Positions 40,824-49,416 of a stretch of DNA of 64,000 nucleotides are shown piece after piece; the first letter of the stretch is position 1; each line of letters opens with the position of its first letter. Made by a program: the position numbers and the translations under genes. This stretch comes from CAVHXA01 sp963639765 (lineage in GTDB: Bacteria > Bacillota > Clostridia > Oscillospirales > Oscillospiraceae). The stretch is from contig CAVHXA010000003.1 in assembly GCA_963639765.1 (NCBI GenBank), forward strand, positions 56,776-120,775. The letters are read 5' to 3'. Below the pieces are notes generated by a model. It was not told where the DNA came from. It was given only the letters and a program-made list of their open reading frames with translations, and did no database searches.

Positions 40824-41552
40824 TCAAGGTGTATTTCGCGGATAATCCGGACCGCACAGCTGCTCTACGGCCCAGCCAGCCAGCATCAGACCCGCAGCGG
40901 ACGGCACCCAGCTTACACTGGCCGGAACACTTCGCCTTCCGGGAGGAGGGGCCTCGAGTGCGAGCGGAGTACGGGACAGCCGATCGGACCAGAGCACCGT
41001 GTGGTGCAGAATGCCGCGGGCACGCAGCTCGTGCCGAAGCACTCGCGCCAGCGGACAGCCGTGGGTTTCGGACAGGTCGCAGATGACAAAGCCACCGGCA
41101 TCAAGCCGGTTTCCCGTGCCCATGGAGCTGATCATGGTCACATGCCGACGCTGGGCGGTTTCGATCAGGTCCAGCTTGGCAGAGACCGTATCGATGGCAT
41201 CGATGATCAGGTCGGGAGCCAGCCCGAAGAACGCCTCGCGCGTGTCGGGCCCATAGGCCGCAACCAGAGCCTCAGCACGGCAGTCGGGGTTGATGTCCCT
41301 TGCACGGTCGGCCATAACCCGGGCCTTGGGCAGACCGATGGTAGAGCTCAGAGCAATGAGCTGACGGTTGCAGTTGGACGCACTTACGGTGTCGCTGTCG
41401 GCAAAGGTCAGCCGGCCGACGCCGGCACGGACCAGGGCCTCGGCAGCATAGCTGCCTACGCCTCCGATGCCGAGCACAAGCACATGACTGCCGTGCAGCC
41501 GCTGCATCGCGGCAGGGCCCAGAAGCATTTCTTCACGGATAAAGCGGGACAC
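40824..41552 (-). CDS. tcdA: tRNA threonylcarbamoyladenosine dehydratase
   Basis: 242 aa from GTG 41552 with AGGTGG upstream. E1-like fold: HVLVLGIGGVGSYAAEALVRAGVGRLTFADSD (nucleotide-binding, in parts), NRQLIAL, and IIDAIDTVSAKLDLI. The short, non-MoeB form matches TcdA/CsdL, which cyclises t6A37 to ct6A in ANN-decoding tRNAs at the expense of ATP. Only 14 bases after clpE. Confidence 0.92.
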   Translation of the reverse strand: MSRFIREEMLLGPAAMQRLHGSHVLVLGIGGVGSYAAEALVRAGVGRLTFADSDTVSASNCNRQLIALSSTIGLPKARVMADRARDINPDCRAEALVAAYGPDTREAFFGLAPDLIIDAIDTVSAKLDLIETAQRRHVTMISSMGTGNRLDAGGFVICDLSETHGCPLARVLRHELRARGILHHTVLWSDRLSRTPLALEAPPPGRRSVPASVSWVPSAAGLMLAGWAVEQLCGPDYPRNTP

Positions 41553-41566
41553 AAATACGCCACCTT

Positions 41567-43849
41567 TTATTGTGCACGGACCTGAATCTGCCCGTCCTGC
41601 GAGTCAACGGAGATGGTGCTGACCGGACTGAGATAGCTGTCGAGAATCTGCTGCACGATTCTGTCTTCGATGTCCTTCTGGATGGTACGGCGCAGATTTC
41701 GTGCACCGTAGGTCACAGAGAAGGATGCACGGACCAGATAGTCCAGAACGGAGTCGGTCCAGGTCAGCTGCAGACCGCGCTCAGCCAGAGAGTCGCGAAG
41801 CGCACCGAGCATGGTGATGCCGATATCGCGGAAATTCTCTTCGCTCAGGTGGTTAAAGCAGATTACCTCATCCACACGGTTGAGGAACTCCGGACGCAGG
41901 AATTCACGAAGGGACTTCAGAGCCTTTTCCCTGCCCTGCTGACCGACGCTGCGCCCAAAGCCCAGCGCACCCGTGCTCTGCTCCGAGCCGGCGTTTGAGG
42001 TCATGATGATGATGGTGTTTTCAAAGTTGACCACGCGCCCGTGGGCGTCGGTAATGCGGCCGTCGTCGAGAATCTGCAGCAGGATGTTAGTTACGTCCGC
42101 GTGGGCCTTTTCGAGCTCGTCGAACAGAATTACACAATAGGGACGGCGGCGGACGGTCTCGGTCAGCTGACCGGCCTCGTCATAGCCGACATAGCCCGGC
42201 GGAGAACCGATGATCTTGGATACCGAGTGCTTTTCCATGTATTCGGACATGTCGAGGCGGACAAGAGCCTCGGTGTCGTTGAACAGCTCGTTGGAAAGGA
42301 CCTTTACCAGCTCGGTCTTGCCAACACCGGTGGGACCGGTAAAGATAAAGCTGACCGGGCGGCGGCGGGTGCTTACGCCGACCCTGCGGCGGCGAATGGC
42401 TCCGGCTACGGCGGAGATGGCCTCGTCCTGCCCCATGATATGCTGCTTCAGCCGTTCCTCGAGGTGGCGAAGCTGGTCGTATTCCTGCTCCTGAATCTTG
42501 CTGGCGGGGATTTTGGTCCACAGCTCTATGATCCGGGCCAGATTTTCAAGCGTAACGGGCGGCAGCCCGTTTTGAAGAAGCTGCGTCTGCTCGTCTTCGA
42601 GGCGGCATCTTTCGGAGCGCAGCCGCGCAAGCTGCTCGTAGTCTGCGGCATCGGTCTCGTCCTTCTCCTGCAGGACACTGCAGGTCAGGTCGATGTCGGC
42701 CAGGTCTTTTCTGAGCTCTTCAAGCCGACGGATCATCGGACTGCGCAGGTTCAGATCCGAGCAGGCCTCATCCAGCAGGTCAATGGCCTTGTCGGGCAGA
42801 TAACGGTCGGTGATATAGCGTTCGGAGAGAATAACGCACTGCCGGGCGATTTCCGGCGAAACGGTCACGCTGTGAAAGCTCTCGTAGTAGTGGGCCACGC
42901 CGCACAGAATCCGCACGGATTCCTCAACAGTGGGCTCGCTGACGGTTACCGGCTGAAAACGTCGCTCCAGGGCGGAATCCTTTTCGATGTACTTGCGGTA
43001 TTCGGTAAAGGTGGTGGCACCGATCACCTGAATTTCGCCGCGGCTCAGGGCCGGCTTGAGGATGTTGGCCGCGTTCATGCTGCCCTCGGAATCCCCGGCC
43101 CCGGCGATGCTGTGTACCTCGTCGATATAGAGAATGATATTGCCCAGCTTTCTGACCTCATCGAGGAGACCCTTCATGCGGCCTTCGAACTGTCCGCGGT
43201 ATTGGGTACCCGCCACCATGGAGGTCATGTCCAGCTGATAGATCTGCTTGTCCCGGAGCTTATAGGGGACGTTGCCGGATACGATGCGCTGCGCCAGCCC
43301 TTCGGCAATGGCGGTTTTGCCAACGCCCGGCTCGCCGATCAGACAGGGATTGTTTTTCTGGCGTCGGTTCAGGATCTGCACAACGCGCTCAAGCTCCGTA
43401 TCGCGGCCGATCAGGGCGTCGAGCTCGCCGTTTTTTGCTTTTTCGGTCAGACAGGAGCAATAGGCGTTCAGGTATTTTCTGTCCTTTGGTTTGGAGCTCT
43501 GCCGCCGCTGCGTGTCGGACGCGCCTTTTTCCTCACGCTCGGGCTTCTGTGCGCTGAAGAGTCTGTTTAAAAACGGGAAGGTGGCGGTTTCACCAACGTT
43601 GTCGTTGTCCTCGTCCACATTGTTGAGCTCGTCTGCCGAAGAGAGCATCCCGGTCATTTCCTGTGTCAGGTTGTCCAGATCGTCTTCGTTGAGGCCCATT
43701 TTCTGTATGATGTCGTCTACCGGCTTCAGGCCAAGCTCGCGGGCACACTTCAGGCACAGACCTTCGTTGTGCGCCTTGCCGTTTTCAATCTTTGTGATAA
43801 AAACCACGGCGACGTTTTTTTTGCATTTTGAGCAAAGGGTGGGTTGCAT
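41567..43849 (-). CDS. clpE: ATP-dependent Clp protease ATPase subunit, ClpE-type
   Basis: 760 aa with AGGAGG eight bases before ATG. An N-terminal zinc finger (CSKCKKN...CLKCA) replaces the double-Clp N domain, which is the hallmark of ClpE. Two AAA+ modules follow: D1 with GEPGVGKTAIAEGLAQR and YIDEVHSIAGAG, a coiled-coil middle segment (about 375-430), and D2 with FTGPTGVGKTELVK and FDELEKAHADV. It unfolds substrates for ClpP. In related bacteria it is heat-induced through CtsR; no CtsR gene lies nearby and no operator was recognised. Confidence 0.93.
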   Translation of the reverse strand: MQPTLCSKCKKNVAVVFITKIENGKAHNEGLCLKCARELGLKPVDDIIQKMGLNEDDLDNLTQEMTGMLSSADELNNVDEDNDNVGETATFPFLNRLFSAQKPEREEKGASDTQRRQSSKPKDRKYLNAYCSCLTEKAKNGELDALIGRDTELERVVQILNRRQKNNPCLIGEPGVGKTAIAEGLAQRIVSGNVPYKLRDKQIYQLDMTSMVAGTQYRGQFEGRMKGLLDEVRKLGNIILYIDEVHSIAGAGDSEGSMNAANILKPALSRGEIQVIGATTFTEYRKYIEKDSALERRFQPVTVSEPTVEESVRILCGVAHYYESFHSVTVSPEIARQCVILSERYITDRYLPDKAIDLLDEACSDLNLRSPMIRRLEELRKDLADIDLTCSVLQEKDETDAADYEQLARLRSERCRLEDEQTQLLQNGLPPVTLENLARIIELWTKIPASKIQEQEYDQLRHLEERLKQHIMGQDEAISAVAGAIRRRRVGVSTRRRPVSFIFTGPTGVGKTELVKVLSNELFNDTEALVRLDMSEYMEKHSVSKIIGSPPGYVGYDEAGQLTETVRRRPYCVILFDELEKAHADVTNILLQILDDGRITDAHGRVVNFENTIIIMTSNAGSEQSTGALGFGRSVGQQGREKALKSLREFLRPEFLNRVDEVICFNHLSEENFRDIGITMLGALRDSLAERGLQLTWTDSVLDYLVRASFSVTYGARNLRRTIQKDIEDRIVQQILDSYLSPVSTISVDSQDGQIQVRAQ

Positions 43850-43907
43850 AAAGACAGCCTCCTGTCATTTGGGATCGGGCAGGGGCGCATCGCGCCGGAG
43901 CCCTCGA

Positions 43908-45137
43908 TTATTCCGGAACATAAACAGCGGCTCTGCCGCCGGAAACATACAGCACGCTGCCGTCGCTGCGGACAAGGGCCCTGCCTCCGGCAGAAAGATC
44001 GGTCCATTGGCAGACCGTTTCCAGAGAAGAGTCAAGCAGCGTGACCGTGGTGTCGGTGGTCACGGCAAGACGGTTTCCCGAGGCGCTGAGCGCACGGACG
44101 GATCCCTCCGGATACATCTGCCCCAGCAGCGTGCCGTCCGGCGAAATGGCGGTCAGAAGAGACTGTCCGTCAGAAGAGCCGGCATCAAAAACCGCCGCAG
44201 CAAAGTCGCTGCAAACGGTCAGGGCCTTCAGGCTGCGCCCGTCATAGCCAAAACGGCCGAGCACGGCTCCGCTTTGCGAGATGACTGCCAGCTGCGTCTG
44301 GCCGAATACGGCGAGAGAATCGCCCATCCAGTCTAAAAACAGAATGTTTTCGCTGCCGAGATCCACCTCGATCGGGCCGTCGGCCGTATCGGTATGCAGA
44401 ATCTGAACAACGGACCGGCTGTCGGCGCCAAGCGTGCCGGCCGCCAGAGCGGCAAGAAGACTGCCGTCATCGCTCAGAGCAGCCAGAGTGAGATAGTAGG
44501 TGGCAGACCGCCATTGATAGATCTCCTGCGCCTGCGGACTGTAGACGTGCACCGTGGCCTTGCAGCCATCCGCAGAGGTCAGCAGACAGAAGGAACCGTT
44601 CTGCGCCATGTCGGCGGCAAGAATCGGCTGGTCGGTCTGAATGGTCTGTGAGAGATCCTCACTGAGATTGATAACTCCGGCAGAGGTGCGGCCAAGGTCC
44701 GCCAGAAGCGCGGAGTCGGTGCCGGTGCGCAGACAGGGTGAGCCGGTAGCCTGCTGGATTACGGCCTCGGTTGTGCCCGAGGTGCCGAATACGGTAAGAC
44801 CGCTGACCGAGCCGATGACCAGATTGCTTCCGGCCATGGCAAACACATTGCTGCGATGGGTTTCGTATGTAAATTCCCGGACTGTGCCCGAGGACGAGGC
44901 AATGTTCAGGTCGGCCAGACGCCGACGGATTCTGTCGAGACTCAGACGGTCGCGGTAGATGACAAAAAGCACGGCGGCGACGAGAACGGCGGCCGCTGCC
45001 AGAAGAGAAGCCAGGCCCATAAGCAGGCGGCGGGTATGGAAGCGGTGCTGATAGGGAGTGTTGATGCTTGTGACGTTGCTGCGGTCCTGCAGGGTATCTT
45101 CAGTGTCCGCCGACCGCGGCGGCGAATCCTTTGCCAA
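43908..45137 (-). CDS. DUF5711-type membrane-anchored beta-propeller protein
   Basis: 409 aa from TTG 45137 with GGAGG nine bases upstream. A cytosolic N-terminus of about 37 residues, one membrane helix (LLMGLASLLAAAAVLVAAVLFVIY), then a large extracellular domain made of repeated strand pairs such as GSNLVIGSVSGLTVFG, DGSLLAALA, GDSLAVFGQTQLAVIS and GNRLAVTTDTTVTLLD, consistent with a WD/PQQ-like propeller. No enzyme motif. Overlaps truA by 38 bases. Confidence 0.75.
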   Translation of the reverse strand: MAKDSPPRSADTEDTLQDRSNVTSINTPYQHRFHTRRLLMGLASLLAAAAVLVAAVLFVIYRDRLSLDRIRRRLADLNIASSSGTVREFTYETHRSNVFAMAGSNLVIGSVSGLTVFGTSGTTEAVIQQATGSPCLRTGTDSALLADLGRTSAGVINLSEDLSQTIQTDQPILAADMAQNGSFCLLTSADGCKATVHVYSPQAQEIYQWRSATYYLTLAALSDDGSLLAALAAGTLGADSRSVVQILHTDTADGPIEVDLGSENILFLDWMGDSLAVFGQTQLAVISQSGAVLGRFGYDGRSLKALTVCSDFAAAVFDAGSSDGQSLLTAISPDGTLLGQMYPEGSVRALSASGNRLAVTTDTTVTLLDSSLETVCQWTDLSAGGRALVRSDGSVLYVSGGRAAVYVPE

Positions 45138-45900
45138 AGCGTTCCACCTCCCCAGTATACCAGAGACGGGTCATATACAGACCGCCGGCCGGGGCCGTGG
45201 GTCCGGCGGCACAGCGGTTTCCGTCTGCAAGCAGACCGCCGATCCGCTCGGGCGAGAGCTTTCCCTCGGCGGCATAAACAGCCGTGCCGACCATGGCACG
45301 GACCATGTTGTATAAAAAGCCGTTGGCACTGACCTGAAAGTAGATGCGTTCTTCTCTGCGCCAGACCCGGCAGTCATAAACGGTCCGCACGGTGGACCGC
45401 ACGTTGGTTCCGACAGACTGCAGAGCGGCAAAGTCGTGCGTGCCCCGCAGAGCCACGGCAACCTGCTGCATGATTTCCTCATTCAGAGGTCTTGGATACA
45501 GCCAGGCACGGTTGACATAGAACGGATCCCGCAGGCGGGAGTTGTAGATGCAGTAGGTGTATTCCTTGCGTCTGCAGGAGCCGATGGCGTTAAAGTCGGC
45601 GGGTGCATCGCAGGCGGCAGTGACAACAATATCAGAAGGCAGATGCGTATTGAGCGCATAGGGCAGACGCTCAGCCGGAATGCGGCTGCCGGTTCGAAAG
45701 TTTGCCACATACATTCTGGCGTGGACGCCGGCATCGGTACGGCCGCAGCCGATGAGTGAAACCGGGTGCCCTACAACGGCAGAGATCGCGGCCTGCACCG
45801 TGCCGCATACGCTGACCTGGTCCTTCTGGATCTGCCAGCCGTGATAGGCCGTTCCCTCATAGCGCAGGCAAAGGGCAATGTTGCGCGGATATTCCGTCAT
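45100..45900 (-). CDS. truA: tRNA pseudouridine(38-40) synthase
   Basis: 266 aa from ATG 45900, which overlaps the ecfT stop (TCAT on plus); the frame is open further upstream but inside ecfT. Catalytic Asp in GCGRTDAGVHA, plus FNAIGSCRRKEYTYCIYN, DFAALQSVG and NGFLYNMVRAMVGTAV. The ecfA1-ecfA2-ecfT-truA order is common in Bacillota. Modifies the anticodon arm of many tRNAs. Confidence 0.96.
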   Translation of the reverse strand: MTEYPRNIALCLRYEGTAYHGWQIQKDQVSVCGTVQAAISAVVGHPVSLIGCGRTDAGVHARMYVANFRTGSRIPAERLPYALNTHLPSDIVVTAACDAPADFNAIGSCRRKEYTYCIYNSRLRDPFYVNRAWLYPRPLNEEIMQQVAVALRGTHDFAALQSVGTNVRSTVRTVYDCRVWRREERIYFQVSANGFLYNMVRAMVGTAVYAAEGKLSPERIGGLLADGNRCAAGPTAPAGGLYMTRLWYTGEVERFGKGFAAAVGGH

Positions 45901-46700
45901 ATGCCAAGCACCCGGAACACAATCACGGCAGCCAGCAGACCGATGCTCAGGCCGTAGCCGACAGCGTCCGGCCGGGTATAGCGCAGAATCTTCATGCGCG
46001 TGCGGCCCTCGCCGCCGTGATAGCAGCGGCATTCCATGGCAATGGCCAGCTCGTCGGCCCGACGGAAGGAGCTGATGAACAGAGGCACGAGAATGGGCAC
46101 CAGAGCACGCGCCCGCTGCAGCAGACTGCCGGTTTCGAAGTCAACGCCCCGGGCCTTCTGCGCGTTGATGATCTTGTTGGTTTCTTCGATCAGGGTCGGA
46201 ATAAAGCGCAGAGCGATGGACATCATCATAGCCAGCTCGTGCACGGGAACCCGGAGCTTTTTCAGAGGATTCATCAGCTGCTCAAGTCCGTCGGTCAGAT
46301 CGATCGGCGAGGTGGTGTAGGTCAGGAGAAATGTGCCGGCAATGAGCATCACGATGCGCAGAATCATCAGAACTGCGCTGCGCAGCCCCTCTTTGGTGAT
46401 GGTAAACACCCAGAACGAGACCAGCGGCTCGCCTCTGGTATAGAACAGATTCAGCAGGGCCGTAAAGATGATGATGACAATCAGGGGGCGCAGGCCCGTC
46501 AGCAGGGATTTGAGACGGATTTTTGAGACGAGAACGGCAGCAGCCAGAAACAGCATCACAAGCGCATAGGAGACGGGGCCGTCGGCTGTGAAGAGAGCCG
46601 CGATATACAGCACAACCGCAACCAGCTTGGTACGCGGATCCATGCGGTGGACCGGTGTTTCTCCGGGAAAATACTGGCCCAGAGTTATGTCCTTAAGCAT
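45897..46700 (-). CDS. ecfT: ECF transporter transmembrane subunit EcfT
   Basis: 267 aa from ATG 46700; it overlaps ecfA2 by eight bases. Begins MLKDITLGQYFPGETPVHRMDPRTKL, the EcfT signature. Membrane helices at about 28-110 and near the C-terminus flank the coupling helices with Ala-Arg-Gly type motifs (AQKARGVDFETG and AMECRCYHGGEGRT) that touch the ATPases. Serves many vitamin-specific S components; none is encoded here. Confidence 0.94.
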   Translation of the reverse strand: MLKDITLGQYFPGETPVHRMDPRTKLVAVVLYIAALFTADGPVSYALVMLFLAAAVLVSKIRLKSLLTGLRPLIVIIIFTALLNLFYTRGEPLVSFWVFTITKEGLRSAVLMILRIVMLIAGTFLLTYTTSPIDLTDGLEQLMNPLKKLRVPVHELAMMMSIALRFIPTLIEETNKIINAQKARGVDFETGSLLQRARALVPILVPLFISSFRRADELAIAMECRCYHGGEGRTRMKILRYTRPDAVGYGLSIGLLAAVIVFRVLGI

Positions 46701-47553
46701 GACGTCCCTCCTTATACAGCGCAAACAGGGCATCGGCTGCCGCCGGGACGGTAAAGGCCGTGCCCGCATCCAGGCCCATATCCCGCAGACGCTGCAGAAT
46801 CAGGGTGATGCGCGGTACGGTCAGCCCCAGCTCCTCAAGCCGAAGAGGATCGGAAAAAACCTCGGAGGGAGGACCCTGCATGGCGATGCCGCCGTGGTCC
46901 ATCACAATCAGGCGCTCGGCAACCTGCGCCATGTCTTCCATGCAGTGACTGACCATCAGAACCGCCGCGCCGCGTTCCCTTTGAAAGGCCCGGATGTTTG
47001 CCAGCAGGCTCTTCCGGTTGGCGGGGTCCAGTCCGGCGGTCGGCTCATCGAGGATCAGGATCTCCGGCTCCATGGCAATTACGCCGGCAATGGCGGCACG
47101 GCGCTTCTGCCCGCCGGACAGATCAAACGGGGATTTTTCAAGAAGGGACTCGTCGAGGTCTACAAAGCGTGCCGCGCGAAGAACACGGTCGTGGATTTCG
47201 TCTTCGCTCAGGCCCATGTTTCGGGGGCCGAAGGCAATGTCCTTGCAGACGGTTTCCTCGAATAGCTGATATTCGGGGTATTGAAATACCAGCCCGACCC
47301 GAAAACAGGCCTGACGGGTAAATTTTTTGTCGGAGAACAGATCCTTTCCGTCCAGCAGAACCTGACCGGAGGTGGGCTGAAGCAGGCCGTTCAGATGCTG
47401 GATCAGGGTGGATTTTCCGGAACCCGTGTGGCCGATCAGACCGACAAATTCACCGGAGCGGATGCTGATGTTCACATCCTTCACCGCGGTGTGTTCAAAG
47501 GGGGTTCCGGCAGCATAAACAAAGCTGAGATTTTTTGTTTCAAGCACAGACAA
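46693..47553 (-). CDS. ecfA2: ECF transporter ATPase EcfA2
   Basis: 286 aa from TTG 47553 with GGAGG eight bases upstream. Walker A GLIGHTGSGKSTL, Q-loop QYPEYQLFE, signature LSGGQKRRAAIAGVIAMEPEILILDEPTAGLD (in parts), H-loop VSHCMEDMA. The QYPEYQLF Q-loop marks the EcfA2 (CbiO2) branch. It pairs with EcfA1 encoded 28 bases upstream. Confidence 0.94.
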   Translation of the reverse strand: MSVLETKNLSFVYAAGTPFEHTAVKDVNISIRSGEFVGLIGHTGSGKSTLIQHLNGLLQPTSGQVLLDGKDLFSDKKFTRQACFRVGLVFQYPEYQLFEETVCKDIAFGPRNMGLSEDEIHDRVLRAARFVDLDESLLEKSPFDLSGGQKRRAAIAGVIAMEPEILILDEPTAGLDPANRKSLLANIRAFQRERGAAVLMVSHCMEDMAQVAERLIVMDHGGIAMQGPPSEVFSDPLRLEELGLTVPRITLILQRLRDMGLDAGTAFTVPAAADALFALYKEGRHA

Positions 47554-47581
47554 GGGGGATTCCTCCGATTCTATGGGAATG

Positions 47582-48442
47582 TCAGGCCTTTGCGGTCAGA
47601 GCCGCATAAAGTGCCTGCGCGCAGTCATCGACGGAAAGAGCGTCCAGCGGCAGCTGCATGCCGCGCCGGTTGAGCTCATAGCACAGAGCGGTGGTGTCGG
47701 GTACCTCGAGGCCGGCATTGCGCAGAAGCTCAACCTGGCTGAAAACCTGCTGAGGCGAGCCGTCGGCAAGAAGGCCGCCGTCCTGCACAACAAGAACCCG
47801 GTCCGCCAGAGCGGCCTCGTCCATGTGGTGGGTGATCAGAATAACGGTGATGTGTTCGTGACGATTGAGCTCCATTACCGTGTTGAGCACGTCGCGGCGA
47901 CCGCTTGGATCGAGCATGGCGGTGGCCTCGTCGAGAACGATGCAGGCCGGACGCATGGCAATCACGCCGGCAATGGCAACACGCTGCTTCTGTCCGCCGG
48001 ACAGAAGATGCGGAGCATGACGCCGATATTCGAGCATCCCGACATCCTCAAGCGCACAGTCTACCCGCACGCGGATTTCGGCAGGGTCCAGCCCCAGATT
48101 TTCCGGGGCAAAGGCAACGTCCTCCTCGACCACGTTGGCTACGATCTGGTTGTCGGGATTCTGAAAGACCATGCCGACCGTGCGGCGGACGCTGAGCAGC
48201 TGCGCCTCGTCGGCAGTGTCGATGCCGTATACCAGCATTTTGCCGTCGGTTGGAATCAGAATGGCGTTAAAAAGCTTGGCAAGTGTGGATTTTCCGCAGC
48301 CGTTGCGGCCCAGCACGGCCACAAAGCTGCCCTCTTCGATCTGCAGATTCAGATGCTCCAGCACGGTAATCCCCAGACTCTGCTCATCCTGCCCGGGATA
48401 GGTGTAGGTGAGATTCTGTGCAGAGATTGCGGTTTGTGTCAT
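47582..48442 (-). CDS. ecfA1: ECF transporter ATPase EcfA1
   Basis: 286 aa with TAGGAG before ATG. Walker A VLGRNGCGKSTL, Q-loop QNPDNQIVA (the EcfA1/CbiO1 form), signature LSGGQKQRVAIAGVIAM, Walker B IVLDEATAMLDP, H-loop ITHHMDEA. First gene of the ecfA1-ecfA2-ecfT module that powers group II ECF uptake of vitamins or trace metals with separately encoded S components. Confidence 0.94.
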   Translation of the reverse strand: MTQTAISAQNLTYTYPGQDEQSLGITVLEHLNLQIEEGSFVAVLGRNGCGKSTLAKLFNAILIPTDGKMLVYGIDTADEAQLLSVRRTVGMVFQNPDNQIVANVVEEDVAFAPENLGLDPAEIRVRVDCALEDVGMLEYRRHAPHLLSGGQKQRVAIAGVIAMRPACIVLDEATAMLDPSGRRDVLNTVMELNRHEHITVILITHHMDEAALADRVLVVQDGGLLADGSPQQVFSQVELLRNAGLEVPDTTALCYELNRRGMQLPLDALSVDDCAQALYAALTAKA

Positions 48443-48538
48443 GGCTTGACTCCTAAAATCGTTTTCGAAAATGCCGCCGCGGACGGATGCTGCTCCGGCA
48501 GCCCGCAGCGGATGCCCTGCGCCGGCGGCAGACAGGGG

Positions 48539-49399
48539 TTATCTGGTCCAGCGGACCGTGGCTCCGCAGGGAAGCGACAGACCGGTGGAGGTTACGGGCA
48601 GGCCCAGCTCGCCGCAGACGGCCGTGCCGCCGAAGCGCGCACCCAGAACAGTGCTGAAAAGGTATTCTCCGACCGACGGTGCAAGGCCCGCAGTATAGGA
48701 ATTCAGTATTGCGAAAAGCGGATTGTCCGAGAGAACATCGGCAACAAGCAGAATGAAATCATACAGGCTGTCTTCGAGCTTCCAGACCTCGCCGCCCGGG
48801 CCGCGTCCGTAAGAGGGCGGATCCATGATAACGGCGTCGTAGCGGCGACCGCGGCGGATTTCGCGCTCAACAAACTTTTTGCAGTCATCAACAATCCAGC
48901 GGATGGGGCGATCCTCCAGACCGGAGGCCTGCGCGTTTTCGCGGGCCCACTGTACCATGCCGCGAGCCGCGTCCACATGACAGACACTCGCACCTGCGGC
49001 GGCACAGGCCAGCGTGGCGGCGCCTGTATAGGCGAACAGATTCAGTACGCTTACGGGCCGCCCAGCAGAGCGGATTTTTTCGGACATGAAGTCCCAGTTG
49101 ACCGCCTGCTCCGGAAAGATTCCCGTGTGCTTGAAGTTCATCAGGCCCGTCTGCAGACGAAGGCTGCCATAGCGGGTGGTCCAGCGCTGCGGAAGACGGT
49201 TTTCGCTCCATCGACCGCCGCCGGAGCTGGAACGGGCATAGCGGGCGTCGGCACGGCTCCATGCGGGGTGGGTCTTGGGCGTGTTCCAGATCACCTGCGG
49301 ATCCGGACGGATCAGAATGTGGGTTCCCCAGCGCTCCAGACGCGCACCGCCCGAGCAGTCGAGCAGCTCGTAGTCTTTCCATTGATCGGCCAGCCACAT
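48539..49399 (-). CDS. Class I SAM-dependent methyltransferase (RlmI/RlmK-like)
   Basis: 286 aa from ATG 49399 with AGGAGG eight bases upstream. Rossmann motifs: VLNLFAYTGAATLACAAAGA (motif I), CHVDAARGMVQWARENA, and the catalytic-type DPPSYGRG. The latter is typical of the RlmI/RlmL-K 23S rRNA cytosine/guanine methyltransferase family, although the PUA domain of RlmI is absent. Target inferred only from family. 17 bases after the PBP1A gene. Confidence 0.83.
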   Translation of the reverse strand: MWLADQWKDYELLDCSGGARLERWGTHILIRPDPQVIWNTPKTHPAWSRADARYARSSSGGGRWSENRLPQRWTTRYGSLRLQTGLMNFKHTGIFPEQAVNWDFMSEKIRSAGRPVSVLNLFAYTGAATLACAAAGASVCHVDAARGMVQWARENAQASGLEDRPIRWIVDDCKKFVEREIRRGRRYDAVIMDPPSYGRGPGGEVWKLEDSLYDFILLVADVLSDNPLFAILNSYTAGLAPSVGEYLFSTVLGARFGGTAVCGELGLPVTSTGLSLPCGATVRWTR

Positions 49400-49416
49400 G
49401 GTTCGGACCTCCTGAT

